From Marinomonas balearica (GTDB taxonomy: Bacteria; Pseudomonadota; Gammaproteobacteria; Pseudomonadales; Marinomonadaceae), in contig NZ_SNXC01000009.1 of NCBI RefSeq assembly GCF_004362145.1, positions 485,823-549,822 on the forward strand: a stretch of DNA of 64,000 nt, written 5' to 3'. Below are positions 7,246 to 16,352 of the stretch, piece by piece. Each line of letters begins with the position of its first letter. The first letter of the stretch is position 1. A program made the translations under genes and the position numbers. The notes under the pieces are model-generated. The model was not told the DNA's origin. It worked only from the letters and a program-made list of their open reading frames with translations, and did not search any database.

Positions 7246-8912
7246 GCATTCTCGAAAAACCAATAATCTCGGAGTGTGGCCGGTATCATATTGAGGCTGA
7301 TGGTAGCCCTTTATACACTGCTCGATTCGATGAGGTTCTCGCTTTTCACAAGGTTGGAAAACGTTGGATAGCCCCCGTCAGACTAGGTATTAAAGCATTT
7401 CATATCGATACGGATGGTTTTCCTATTTACGGTCAACGATTTCATCGTTGTTTTGGTTTTTATAATGATCTGGCTGCTGTTGTTGGTGAAGATGGTTGGT
7501 ATCACATCGATGAAAGCGGGAGCGCACTGTATTCACAGCGCTATGAATTTGCCGGTAACTATCAGGAAAAGGTTTGCGTTGTAATGGATTCTGATGGTTT
7601 GTACTTCCATTTGAATGTTATAGGCGAACCGGTCTACGACAGCAGATGGGGATACTGTGGCGATTTTCGTGGTGGGGTTGCTGTTGTGCAGGCTGGCAAC
7701 GGTTTGAGCACACATATTCTTCCAAACGGCTCTTTGCTTCATGATATCTGGTTTTCTGATCTGGATGTGTTTCACAAGGGCTATGCAAGAGCCAAGACCC
7801 TCCAAGGCTGGTGCCACGTAAATAAACAAGGTAACGCAATCTACTCCGAACGTTATGCATCGGTTGAACCTTTCTATAACGGCTTTGCTCGTTGTGAAAC
7901 CGATGATGGGGCATTGCTAATCATTGACGAATCAGGTCATGTTGCTCGTCAGTTGCGAGGGCCAACTTGTGACATATTTGCTGAGTTATCCTCTGATATG
8001 GTGGGATACTGGAAGACTTGTACGATTTATACCAGTGTGAAGTTGGACATTTTTGAGCAACTTCCAGCGACGATTGAGCAGTTGTCGTTGTCTTGCCAAT
8101 CTAACTCTGAAAGGGTTGTTCGATTAATGAGAGGGTTAGCTGAGCTTGGCTTAGTCTATCTGGAGGGTAATTGTTACGTCGTTTCAGAGAAGGGGAGTTA
8201 TCTTTGCCTGAACCACAAAAAAACCTTGGCGGATGCCGCGATCGAATATGGTGAAGATCTTTTGCAACGTTGGAAGTCTTTACCGGCGCTGATTCAAGGG
8301 AAACGGCTGGAATCAGATATTTTCTATGCAGTGGCGGCTGATTTGGAGCGGGTAAAATCTCATCATCGCATGCTCGCGAGTTATGCCATGCATGATTACA
8401 CTCAAGTTGTTCCCTTGCTACCAATTCAAAAGGGACAAAGGGTCCTAGATGCAGCAGGCGGAACAGGGACACTTGCAACCCTAATACAAGCTCATTTTCC
8501 TGAATCATCGGTACTTCTCGGCGACTTGGAGTCCGTTTTGAACGAGTCACAGTTTGATAAGAAGCTGGAGCTGGACTTGTTCAGTGAGTGGTCGGGAGCT
8601 TATGACGTAGTGATACTCGCTCGCGTTCTTCACGACTGGGACGATGTTGATGCTATAGAGGTTCTGAAACATGCCAAGCATGCACTGAACTGTTGTGGTG
8701 AAATATTTATTTTAGAAATGCTGATGCTGGAAAGTTCAAATTCTGGTGCTTTATGTGATCTACACCTTATGGCTGCTACCGGTGGGAAGGAGAGGACAGA
8801 ATCTGAATTTGAGCGTCTATCCAAACAGGCCGGATTGCGTATTAAAAGGGTTACGAAGCTCCCATCCTTAGTATCACTTATTGTACTGGAACGAGGTGAG
8901 AACAATGGCTAA
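7242..8912 (+). CDS. WG-repeat protein fused to an O-methyltransferase
   Basis: 556 residues from the ATG at 7242, which overlaps the previous stop (ATGA). Residues about 10-240 consist of five or six WG-type repeats with a recurring W/F-x-HID-x-x-G-x-x-LYSxRY...GFxxGLA pattern (for example GWYHIDESGSALYSQRYEFA and GWCHVNKQGNAIYSERYASV). The second half is a class I methyltransferase of the hydroxyindole/small-molecule O-MT type: a winged-helix dimerisation segment (LDIFEQLPATIEQLS), SAM motif I VLDAAGGTGTLATLI, and ARVLHDWDD with a later ILEMLML. A WG-repeat region welded to an O-MT is unusual. The repeats may bind substrate or a partner enzyme. The product overlaps the phosphatase gene by 8 bases. 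Confidence 0.75.
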   Translation: MSILEKPIISECGRYHIEADGSPLYTARFDEVLAFHKVGKRWIAPVRLGIKAFHIDTDGFPIYGQRFHRCFGFYNDLAAVVGEDGWYHIDESGSALYSQRYEFAGNYQEKVCVVMDSDGLYFHLNVIGEPVYDSRWGYCGDFRGGVAVVQAGNGLSTHILPNGSLLHDIWFSDLDVFHKGYARAKTLQGWCHVNKQGNAIYSERYASVEPFYNGFARCETDDGALLIIDESGHVARQLRGPTCDIFAELSSDMVGYWKTCTIYTSVKLDIFEQLPATIEQLSLSCQSNSERVVRLMRGLAELGLVYLEGNCYVVSEKGSYLCLNHKKTLADAAIEYGEDLLQRWKSLPALIQGKRLESDIFYAVAADLERVKSHHRMLASYAMHDYTQVVPLLPIQKGQRVLDAAGGTGTLATLIQAHFPESSVLLGDLESVLNESQFDKKLELDLFSEWSGAYDVVILARVLHDWDDVDAIEVLKHAKHALNCCGEIFILEMLMLESSNSGALCDLHLMAATGGKERTESEFERLSKQAGLRIKRVTKLPSLVSLIVLERGENNG

Positions 8913-9501
8913 GTTGCTTTTGGTACGTCATGCAGAGCGCCCTGATATCCCTGCAAATACAGTTGGAAATGAAGTGCTTCTGACGGATAAAGGTAAAGAA
9001 GATACCCGAAATTTTGCCCGATCTATCTCCGACCCAGTTGTTTCTATTCAATCGAGCCCTATTGGTAGGTGTCTACAAACCGCAGAGATTATTGCGGATG
9101 TTGTTGGTATTGAGCGAGACGATATCGTCTCTAATCGAGACCTTGGTGACCCTGGATTTATAATAAATGACGCTCGAAGTGCATGGACTCATTGGCAAGA
9201 GAAGGGACATGAAAGAGTCAATCAGCACTTATTGTCAGGTGGAGAGCAATGGGAGGGATTTAAGGAACTGGACCATGCTGTTAAAATTTTTGATACCAGT
9301 ATTCGAAAACAACTTTCTAAACAGAACGAAGGTGTCCATATTTGGATAACGCATGACACTATCCTAGCGACATACGCCTCTCGCATCATGCCGACTAGGT
9401 TGAAAATGACGCAATGGCCACGATATCTCGATTTTCTTGCATTAGAACTTAAAAATGGTGACTTCGTTTATAAGTACTTCAATCAGGGAGCGGATGACTA
9501 G
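8905..9501 (+). CDS. Histidine phosphatase family protein
   Basis: 198 residues from the ATG at 8905; an AGGTGAG site precedes it and the first 8 bases overlap the methyltransferase gene. The N-terminus KLLLVRHAERPDIP contains the RHA/G phosphohistidine motif, then LTDKGKEDTRNFA, SSPIGRCLQTAEII (second arginine) and the late catalytic WITHDTILATYAS. All catalytic residues of the phosphoglycerate mutase-like branch are present. In a sugar/radical SAM cluster it may remove phosphate from an intermediate. It is the last intact gene of the block; its TAG at 9499-9501 abuts the broken aminotransferase. Confidence 0.85.
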   Translation: MAKLLLVRHAERPDIPANTVGNEVLLTDKGKEDTRNFARSISDPVVSIQSSPIGRCLQTAEIIADVVGIERDDIVSNRDLGDPGFIINDARSAWTHWQEKGHERVNQHLLSGGEQWEGFKELDHAVKIFDTSIRKQLSKQNEGVHIWITHDTILATYASRIMPTRLKMTQWPRYLDFLALELKNGDFVYKYFNQGADD

Positions 9502-10514
9502 TGGAACAGTTACCCATACCCGATATATTGTTTCCATTGTTGACGACTAAATTGACGCGTTAAATCGTACGCTTCCGAATGAATTATCGAATATTGTGCT
9601 TACGTGCTCGGGCAGTGAAGCAAATGATCTCGCAATGCGTCTTGCTTGTAAGGTCACCGGAGGCAGTGGTTTTATTGTGACAGAGTGTGCTTATCACGGA
9701 AATACCGCGTACGTCACCGAGGTGTCTCCATCTGCGATGAAAAATGGTGTGCTCCCTCCACATGTGATTGCCATTCCTGAGCCGTCTACTAGCAATTACG
9801 GCGTGGACATTGAGGCAGGCTTCGCCCATCGCGTCAAAACGGCGGTTGACGAATTGCGTGAGCGAGGCGTGAAAGTGGCAGCTCTGCCGTTGATGTTATT
9901 CGAAACGCAGGAGGCGTTTACATAGCGGATGAAGTTCAACCTGGGTTTGCTCGTACAGGGGAGGCATTTTGGGGCTTTGAAGCGCATGATGTGTTTTCAG
10001 ATATCGTGACGATGGGCAAACCGATGGGAAACGGTTTTCCTATGGCGGGGGTTGCGACCAAACCGAGTTTCCTAGCAACGTATTGTCAAGGCGTTGGGTG
10101 TTTTAATACGTTCGGCGGAAACCTCGTGGCGGCCGCTGCGGGTCTTGCTGTCTTAAACACGATCGAGTCGCAAGGGTTACAAACTAACGCGTTGAAAATA
10201 GGTCGTTATATTAAAGATCGTTTGTTAGACATTGCTGGACAATCGAACATCATCGGTGAGATAAGAGGGTCTGGGTTATTTTTTGGGATAGACGTCGAGG
10301 AAAATGGTGTCCCAAGTGCAACGCTTTCGGTACAGTTAATTGATCAACTGCGTGAACAACGGATACTTGCTGGTGCCGCTGGAAAGCATGGTTCCACGTT
10401 AAAACTGAGACCGCCGCTTTGTTTGACTCCAGCGGAAGCCGATTTTTCATAGAGGGTTTTCAACGAGCTGTACGAGCGTTATGCGATAACCCAAATAGGG
10501 AAGGTGATCTTTAA
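9502..10514 (+). pseudogene. Class III aminotransferase pseudogene
   Basis: Pieces of a PLP-dependent class III aminotransferase follow one another in order. THTRYI comes right after the phosphatase stop, then an in-frame TAA at 9548. LTCSGSEANDLAMRLACKVT and CAYHGNTA are next, then a deletion and frame change near 9905. VYIADEVQPGFARTG, the PLP-lysine motif VTMGKPMGNGFPMAG and FNTFGGNLVA follow. Near 10443 one T is missing from a T run; beyond it, frame-shifted, IEGFQRAVRAL reaches TAA 10512-10514. Roughly the first 80-100 residues and 15-20 internal ones are gone. The gene was probably part of the amine/amino acid catabolic neighbourhood to its right before the cluster on its left arrived. 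Confidence 0.9.
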
Positions 10515-10693
10515 TGGATTGCGGTGATTAGATATATTTACTATGACTAGTAATTAGCGAGTCTTATCCCGCTCACCGTTCCTGATATCTGGCTTCAAAT
10601 CCATATATGAGAGCGTTTCTCGATTCGTTGGCGGTCGACGTGAATATCTGACACAGTGTTTCCCTAAATTGTATTCTGCTTTTTTGGTGTAGA

Positions 10694-11608
10694 TTACTCC
10701 GCTCGTTTTACGCCCTCCGTAATGTCTAATTCAGTGAGTAACCGATCATAAAAATGTTTGGCCGCACCAGATAAGGGGTTGAGGTTGGAGGTAATGACCT
10801 CTAAAGGTTCGATAACCGTGGGGCGAAATGGTCGCACTGCGATGTTCGGAAAATTGAAAACGTCGCTAAAATGGTGGAAGTTTAGAGCATCAACCAGAGT
10901 CGCTCCCATGCCTAAGTTTACAAACGACATCGCGTGAACTGTGGTGTGAACTTCAATTGAACGTGACAACTTTTTATCCATTTGAGCGTACACTTTTTTG
11001 AGTGTTTTTGTCGTCGCGTTTTCAGAATCCAGCGTAATCCAATCTAGCCCCACTAGGTCTTTGGGCTCTATTACATCAAGCCGTGCAGAGTGATGGTTTT
11101 TCGGAACCGCGCAATAGCACGTCAGATCAAAGGCGGCGGAATCATGTTTAGAAGAGCTTTGGGCTTTGTCTACCAAGCCAATTTGATACTGACCTGAGGC
11201 AACACCTTGTCGAATCGCGGAACACCCAGAGTGATGCAAGCTTACATGAGTGTTAGGGTGTTCTTCTTTAAATCGGGCAATGAGACTAGGGAGAAATTGA
11301 TAGGAAGGACCGAATATACTGCAAATTCTTAAACGCCCCGCGTTATCATTTTTTGCTCGCTTGATGCTGTCTTCGAGATGATTTACACCCTGTAATAAGC
11401 CGTACACTTCTTCGTGTAAGAACACTGACTCGTCGGTGGGGGTGAGTTTTCCGTTATTTCGAACAAACAGTTTATAGCCAATTTCTTCTTCAAAGTTTGC
11501 CAGCATTTTACTCGCGGCGGGCTGGCTGACGCAGCAACGTTCGGCAGCTCGGGTAATGCTTCCCGTGACGAACACTTCATGAAAAATACGGAGCTTATTA
11601 ATGTTCAT
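10694..11608 (-). CDS. LysR-type transcriptional regulator
   Basis: 304 residues. The N-terminal winged helix-turn-helix (INKLRIFHEVFVTGSITRAA followed by CCVSQPAASKMLANFEEEIG) is canonical for LysR regulators, and the rest is the periplasmic-binding-protein-like effector domain. It is transcribed divergently from aapJ with 166 bases between the starts, which contain two inverted repeats, so it probably controls the transporter operon and itself. The effector is unknown; an amino acid or amine imported by the Aap system is the simplest guess. Confidence 0.9.
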   Translation of the reverse strand: MNINKLRIFHEVFVTGSITRAAERCCVSQPAASKMLANFEEEIGYKLFVRNNGKLTPTDESVFLHEEVYGLLQGVNHLEDSIKRAKNDNAGRLRICSIFGPSYQFLPSLIARFKEEHPNTHVSLHHSGCSAIRQGVASGQYQIGLVDKAQSSSKHDSAAFDLTCYCAVPKNHHSARLDVIEPKDLVGLDWITLDSENATTKTLKKVYAQMDKKLSRSIEVHTTVHAMSFVNLGMGATLVDALNFHHFSDVFNFPNIAVRPFRPTVIEPLEVITSNLNPLSGAAKHFYDRLLTELDITEGVKRAE

Positions 11609-11614
11609 TTGTGC

Positions 11615-11694
11615 ATAACCTTATGTTATAGACCTATTAAAAATATTCAGTGTGATTATCAATATGCTTCACATAAGATCCTATAGGTTATGTG
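11615..11694. promoter_or_regulatory. LysR-type binding sites between the regulator and aapJ
   Basis: Two symmetric sites are visible. At 11615-11629, ATAAC-CTTAT-GTTAT is a T-N11-A type LysR box just upstream of the regulator's own start. At 11670-11694, CACATAA and TTATGTG are separated by 11 bases. The pair resembles the usual recognition-site plus activation-site arrangement of LysR regulators at divergent promoters. No footprint data exist here; the assignment is from symmetry and position. Confidence 0.5.
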
Positions 11695-11774
11695 ACTGAA
11701 TGTGAAAATAAATTCAGCAGGATCCAACCAAACAAAAAATATAAATGTCCACGAAACAAAAGGAACCACGATAC

Positions 11775-12806
11775 ATGAAAAATGCAAAATCGTTATTCGT
11801 ATTGGCATCTTCTCTTTTCTCGGCAGCGAGTTTTGCCGCAGACACACCCTCGACTTTAGATGAAGTTCAAAGTCGCGGTTATATGAACTGTGTGATTGGT
11901 AATTCTTTCCCCGGGTTCTATAGCCTAAATAAAGAAGGTGAATGGCAAGGAATGGACATTGATATGTGCCGAGGCGTTTCCGCCGCTGTTTTTGGTGATG
12001 TGAACAAAGTGAAATTCCTTCCTGTTCAGTGGGCGCAAAGTTTCACCTCCATCAAAAGTGGTAAGGGCGATATGCTGTCAAAAGGGATGACTTGGACGTT
12101 GTCTCGCGATACACAGCAAGGGCTCGATTTTTTAGATACGTACTTTTACGACGGTCAGGGTTTTATGGTGCGTAAAGACCTAGGTGTATCGTCTGTTTAT
12201 GAGCTTGAAGGCGCAACGGTATGCGTGCTGACTGGCACATCTAGTGAACTCAATATTGCCGACTTTAGTCGAGCGAATAACCTAGATTTGAAAACAGTTG
12301 TTTTCGATGATTCTTCTGTACGTAACACCGCTTTCTTTAATGACAATTGCGATGCATTGACCAATGATAAATCCGGCCTCGCGGCACAACGTTCTGGCGC
12401 ACAGAACCCTGATGACTATATTGTTTTGCCTGAAACTATTTCAAAAGAAGCTCTGTCTTTTGCTGTTAAACAAAATGACAGCGAATGGTCGAATGTCGTT
12501 AAGTGGACATTCGCAGCCATGGTTGCAGCGGAGGAATATGGAATCACATCAGAAAATGTTGAGGAAATGCGAGCACAGAGCAACAGCCCCATTGTGCGAC
12601 GTTTATTGGGTGTTGAAGGTGATCTAAACAAAGGCTTGGGGTTACCTAAAGACTGGGCCTATCAGGTTATTAAACAAGTCGGAAATTATGGCGAAGTTTA
12701 CGAGCGTAATGTTGGGGAAAACAGCATATTGGGTTTAAAACGCGAAGGCACGCTTAATGCGTTGTGGAAAGAAGGCGGAATGATGTACGCCAAATCTTAC
12801 CGTTAA
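11775..12806 (+). CDS. aapJ: General L-amino acid ABC transporter, periplasmic binding protein
   Basis: 343 residues from the ATG at 11775; an AAAAGGAAC site lies about 10 bases upstream. The first 20 or so residues (SLFVLASSLFSAASFAA) are a Sec signal peptide. The mature part has the AapJ signature VQSRGYMNCVIGNSFPGFYS and MDIDMCRGVSAAVFGD, plus an ALTNDKSGLAAQRS segment, of the family 3 solute-binding proteins. It delivers L-amino acids to AapQM. It is the first gene of aapJQMP and is separated from aapQ by a strong hairpin, which fits higher expression of the binding protein. Confidence 0.92.
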   Translation: MKNAKSLFVLASSLFSAASFAADTPSTLDEVQSRGYMNCVIGNSFPGFYSLNKEGEWQGMDIDMCRGVSAAVFGDVNKVKFLPVQWAQSFTSIKSGKGDMLSKGMTWTLSRDTQQGLDFLDTYFYDGQGFMVRKDLGVSSVYELEGATVCVLTGTSSELNIADFSRANNLDLKTVVFDDSSVRNTAFFNDNCDALTNDKSGLAAQRSGAQNPDDYIVLPETISKEALSFAVKQNDSEWSNVVKWTFAAMVAAEEYGITSENVEEMRAQSNSPIVRRLLGVEGDLNKGLGLPKDWAYQVIKQVGNYGEVYERNVGENSILGLKREGTLNALWKEGGMMYAKSYR

Positions 12807-12812
12807 TCAAAT

Positions 12813-12839
12813 CGTAGGCGAAGTAAGACTTCGCCTACG
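12813..12839 (+). terminator. aapJ/aapQ intercistronic hairpin
   Basis: A perfect 11-bp stem, CGTAGGCGAAG / CTTCGCCTACG with a 5-base loop, starts 6 bases after the aapJ stop. There is no T run, so it is more likely an mRNA-stabilising or partial-attenuation hairpin than a full terminator. It would leave more aapJ message than permease message. Confidence 0.7.
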
Positions 12840-12878
12840 TAGATACTTTCTCGTTTTAACTCAAGAGTTGGTGTAAAC

Positions 12879-14135
12879 ATGATTCAGTCAACTGCGGCTA
12901 AAAAGCTACAGGGTGAAGTGCCGAATGTGTATCCCTCGATACCTGATGACACTTCAGTAGCACTCGGTTCACCCCATTCCTTTTTTAGGTTTATGAATAA
13001 TGACTCGTCGCGTGGGGTCGTCATTCAGGTATTGGTATTGGCGTTGTTTCTCTTCGGAATGTGGTATCTATTTTCGAACGCAGCCAATAATCTCGATCGC
13101 CTTAGCATGACCTTTGGTTTTGATTTTTTACAAGTAACATCTGGCTTTAACATCAGTTGGAGCATCATACCGTACGATTCGTCGATGACTTATTGGCGCG
13201 TCTTTCTTGTGGGTGTACTTAATACCTTAGTCTTATCTGCTTTTGTTATTGTTATTGGAACATTACTCGGAACGGTTGTCGGCATTTTGCGGTTATCACA
13301 GAACCCTTTGATCTCTCAGATTGCGCGCGGGTATGTCGAAGTTGTTCGGAATGTTCCTTTACTGATTCAAGTGATCTTTTGGTTTACGGTGGTTTTCTCA
13401 ACGTTACCTGCGCCACGCAAAAGCTATTCGTTGGCTGATGTCTTCTTTTTAAATAACCGCGGTTTTTATATCCCAACGGTCGATCTTTCTATTTCTTGGT
13501 GGTGGATCACGCTTGCACTGGGTGTATGTGGGGCGTCGCTTTGGGGAGTTGTTAAGTGGGCAAAGCGTAGTCAACGTCAATCAGGGAAACGCCCTGTTGG
13601 TGTTTATGCGGCGTTGCTTCTATGGTCAGCGGTTGTATTGTCTTTAATCGCGTTTTTGTCTCAATGGATGAGCTGGAACGTACCAGTATTGAAAGGTTTT
13701 AACTTTCGTGAGGGCGCATTTCTTCCTGCGTCTTTTGGCGCTGCTTTTGTCGCTATGACGGTTTATCGTTCGGCAGCGATTGCTGAAACCGTACGTGCAG
13801 GTATGCAATCGATAGATAGGGGGCAACACGAAGCGGCGTTTACCATTGGTTTCTCTCGATTCCAGTCACTGCGTTTGATTCTTATTCCTCAGGCGGTGAG
13901 AGCCATTATTCCGCCCATGACCAATTCGTGGTTAGCCGCGACAAAAGACTCGTCATTAGCGGTGGCAATTGGCTTTCCTGAATTGGTTTCTGTTTTCATG
14001 CAAACCTCTATTAATCAAACGGGTCGGGCACTGGAGATCATTGCAATGGTTATGGGCTTTTACATTGTCATCAGTTTTGTCATTTCGTATTTGCTAAATA
14101 AATACAATGATCATGTTCAGTACAAGGTGCGTTAG
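12879..14135 (+). CDS. aapQ: General L-amino acid ABC transporter permease AapQ
   Basis: 418 residues, close to the usual 390-420 of AapQ. It has several TM segments: an early one (VLVLALFLFGMWYLFSNAA), then the HisMQ-type permease core starting at FLVGVLNTLVLSAFVIVIG. The ATPase-contacting EAA-like loop (EAAFTIGFSRFQSLRLILIP) is at about residues 316-335. AapQ and AapM differ from ordinary HisQM permeases by long insertions, seen here between the first and later TM helices. The gene is 3 bases from aapM. Confidence 0.92.
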   Translation: MIQSTAAKKLQGEVPNVYPSIPDDTSVALGSPHSFFRFMNNDSSRGVVIQVLVLALFLFGMWYLFSNAANNLDRLSMTFGFDFLQVTSGFNISWSIIPYDSSMTYWRVFLVGVLNTLVLSAFVIVIGTLLGTVVGILRLSQNPLISQIARGYVEVVRNVPLLIQVIFWFTVVFSTLPAPRKSYSLADVFFLNNRGFYIPTVDLSISWWWITLALGVCGASLWGVVKWAKRSQRQSGKRPVGVYAALLLWSAVVLSLIAFLSQWMSWNVPVLKGFNFREGAFLPASFGAAFVAMTVYRSAAIAETVRAGMQSIDRGQHEAAFTIGFSRFQSLRLILIPQAVRAIIPPMTNSWLAATKDSSLAVAIGFPELVSVFMQTSINQTGRALEIIAMVMGFYIVISFVISYLLNKYNDHVQYKVR

Positions 14136-14137
14136 GT

Positions 14138-15523
14138 ATGGAAAAAATACACTCTGATACAGAACGAGACGATTACAAGCCGTTAAAAAAGTTTGTAGCG
14201 TCACCCGCTAGACCGCCAAAAAGGGAAACACACGGCGTTATTGGGACAATACGAAAGCGTTTTTTCAACAGCATAGGAAACAGCCTACTGACGTGTATAG
14301 CCCTCGCTGTGTTGTTTTATCTTGGTAAGTGGATCGTAAATTGGGCAGTAATAGATGCCGTTTTTGTAGCAGACACACGTAGGCAGTGCTTCGATACCAG
14401 CCCTGATGGAGCCTGTTGGGCGGGCGTGATCAGTTGGTTTAATGGTTTGATTTATGGGCGATTCCCAGTACAAGAACAATGGCGGGTTAATTTAGGGGTG
14501 GTAATAGGCATTGTTTGGCTACTGCCATTGCTTTCAAAACGCATTCCACTACGTGGTGCGATTTTATTGTCCTGGGTTGCGTTGTTTCCGTTTGTCGGCG
14601 CGTATCTTTTTCTTGGTGGACGGTTTGGGCAAGAGTTAGGCCTGTTTCACGGGATCATGACGTGCGCCGCATTCGGTTATCTGCTGTTAATTTATCTGAA
14701 CTTAATCAAAGCTTTAATAGGGAGCAAAACAATTGCGGTAGCAGGCCTTCATTTGTTGTTTGTTCCGTTTCTGGAAAAACGTTTGAGCCGACGGGTGGTG
14801 GCGATAAGTTCGATGTTGGTTTGGGGTGGACTCAGTGCGATTGCTGCTTTGTTTTTGTCTTCGTTCGATCTGCCCCTTGTGCCGATTGAGCGTTGGGGAG
14901 GATTGTTTTTAACCTTCATTATAGCGGGCTTTTCTATCACGATGGCCATACCCGTAGGCGTGATTCTAGCGCTTGGTCGCCGTTCTAAACTTCGTGTCAT
15001 TCATTGGTTGTCTCTCGGTGTCATAGAGATTGTACGTTCTGTGCCCTTAATTACTGTACTTTTCATGGCGGTCACATTACTACCGATCTTTATGCCATCC
15101 GACGTGGAGTTTAATAAATTATCTCAGGTGCTTGTTGCAGTGTGTATTTTTGCAGGTGCGTATATGGCTGAAAATATCCGTGGTGGTTTACAAGCGATAC
15201 CAAAAGGACAATTTGAAGCCGCTACGACGCTCGGTTTTGGTTATTGGCAAACCATGTTTTTAATAGTGCTTCCTCAAGCGTTGCGCATGATGATACCTAA
15301 CATTATGACGTCTTTTATAAGTCTGCTAAAAGACACCACGTTAGTATCGATCATTGGGCTTTTTGACATCATGTTAATGGCACGAAACATCGCAAATGAT
15401 AAGGATTGGGTGGGGATGCATACTGAGCCGCTGGTTCTGATCGCCATCTTGTTTTTCGTGTTGTGTTTCAGTATGTCTCAATACAGTTTAAATCTAGAAA
15501 AACGCATAAAGGTGGATCGCTAA
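14138..15523 (+). CDS. aapM: General L-amino acid ABC transporter permease AapM
   Basis: 461 residues, slightly longer than typical AapM (about 360-390) because of extra N-terminal TM helices and a charged cytoplasmic N-terminus. The permease core begins near [20 protein letters not shown]. The EAA loop reads [20 protein letters not shown], and a conserved [15 protein letters not shown] follows. It overlaps aapP by one base (TAATG), so the two are translationally coupled. It forms the membrane channel with AapQ. Confidence 0.9.
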   Translation: MEKIHSDTERDDYKPLKKFVASPARPPKRETHGVIGTIRKRFFNSIGNSLLTCIALAVLFYLGKWIVNWAVIDAVFVADTRRQCFDTSPDGACWAGVISWFNGLIYGRFPVQEQWRVNLGVVIGIVWLLPLLSKRIPLRGAILLSWVALFPFVGAYLFLGGRFGQELGLFHGIMTCAAFGYLLLIYLNLIKALIGSKTIAVAGLHLLFVPFLEKRLSRRVVAISSMLVWGGLSAIAALFLSSFDLPLVPIERWGGLFLTFIIAGFSITMAIPVGVILALGRRSKLRVIHWLSLGVIEIVRSVPLITVLFMAVTLLPIFMPSDVEFNKLSQVLVAVCIFAGAYMAENIRGGLQAIPKGQFEAATTLGFGYWQTMFLIVLPQALRMMIPNIMTSFISLLKDTTLVSIIGLFDIMLMARNIANDKDWVGMHTEPLVLIAILFFVLCFSMSQYSLNLEKRIKVDR

Positions 15524-16287
15524 TGACGTCTTCTAATCCAAACGTTCAATTACAACCCAATAAAGCGATTGAAATTAGCTCGCTTAATAAATGGTATGGC
15601 GATCACCATGTTTTACGCGATGTGACCTTGGATATATACGAGGGTGAGATCATGGTGATTTGTGGACCATCTGGGTCAGGCAAATCTACGCTTATTCGTT
15701 CTCTTAATCATTTAGAAGAGTATCAGGATGGTCATGTTGCGATTTTTGGGCAACCCCTTGCTCGGGATCGTCGAAGTGATCGTTTGATTCACAACACGAT
15801 GGGGATGGTGTTTCAAAGCTTCAATCTATTCCCGCATTTAACGGTATTGCAGAACTGCACTCTGGGCTTAACGTGGTTGAAAAAAATGCCTGATCAAGCC
15901 GCTGAGAAGTTCGCCTTAACCTTGCTTGATCGCGTAGGCATCGCACATTTGGCGTCACGATATCCAGGGCAAATATCGGGAGGGCAGCAACAGCGTGTTG
16001 CTATCTCTAGGTCGCTCGCTATGGAACCTAAAATCATGCTGTTTGATGAGCCTACCTCTGCGCTTGATCCAGAAATGGTGAAGGAAGTGCTGGATGTGAT
16101 GATGGATCTATCAAAAACCGGAATGACAATGGTGTGCGTCACTCACGAAATGCAATTTGCTCGACAAGTCGCAGATCGTGTTGTGTTTATGGCAGACGGT
16201 GAAATCGTAGAAGTCGGGCCGCCTGAACAAGTGCTGGTTAATCCCGAATGGGATCGAACAAAGGACTTTTTGCAGCATGTTTTATAA
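15523..16287 (+). CDS. aapP: General L-amino acid ABC transporter ATPase AapP
   Basis: 254 residues from the ATG overlapping the aapM stop. The ATPase has Walker [10 protein letters not shown] (about residue 47), a Q-loop in [13 protein letters not shown], the signature ISGGQQQR, Walker [14 protein letters not shown] and the switch histidine in CVTHEM. It belongs to the polar amino acid (GlnQ/HisP) subfamily. It powers AapJQM import of L-amino acids. Confidence 0.95.
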   Translation: MTSSNPNVQLQPNKAIEISSLNKWYGDHHVLRDVTLDIYEGEIMVICGPSGSGKSTLIRSLNHLEEYQDGHVAIFGQPLARDRRSDRLIHNTMGMVFQSFNLFPHLTVLQNCTLGLTWLKKMPDQAAEKFALTLLDRVGIAHLASRYPGQISGGQQQRVAISRSLAMEPKIMLFDEPTSALDPEMVKEVLDVMMDLSKTGMTMVCVTHEMQFARQVADRVVFMADGEIVEVGPPEQVLVNPEWDRTKDFLQHVL

Positions 16288-16352
16288 CTTTGAGCGTTCA
16301 GTTGTGAACCATGAATTTAAAATTATGAACTATGGACGGACATCGTAACGTT

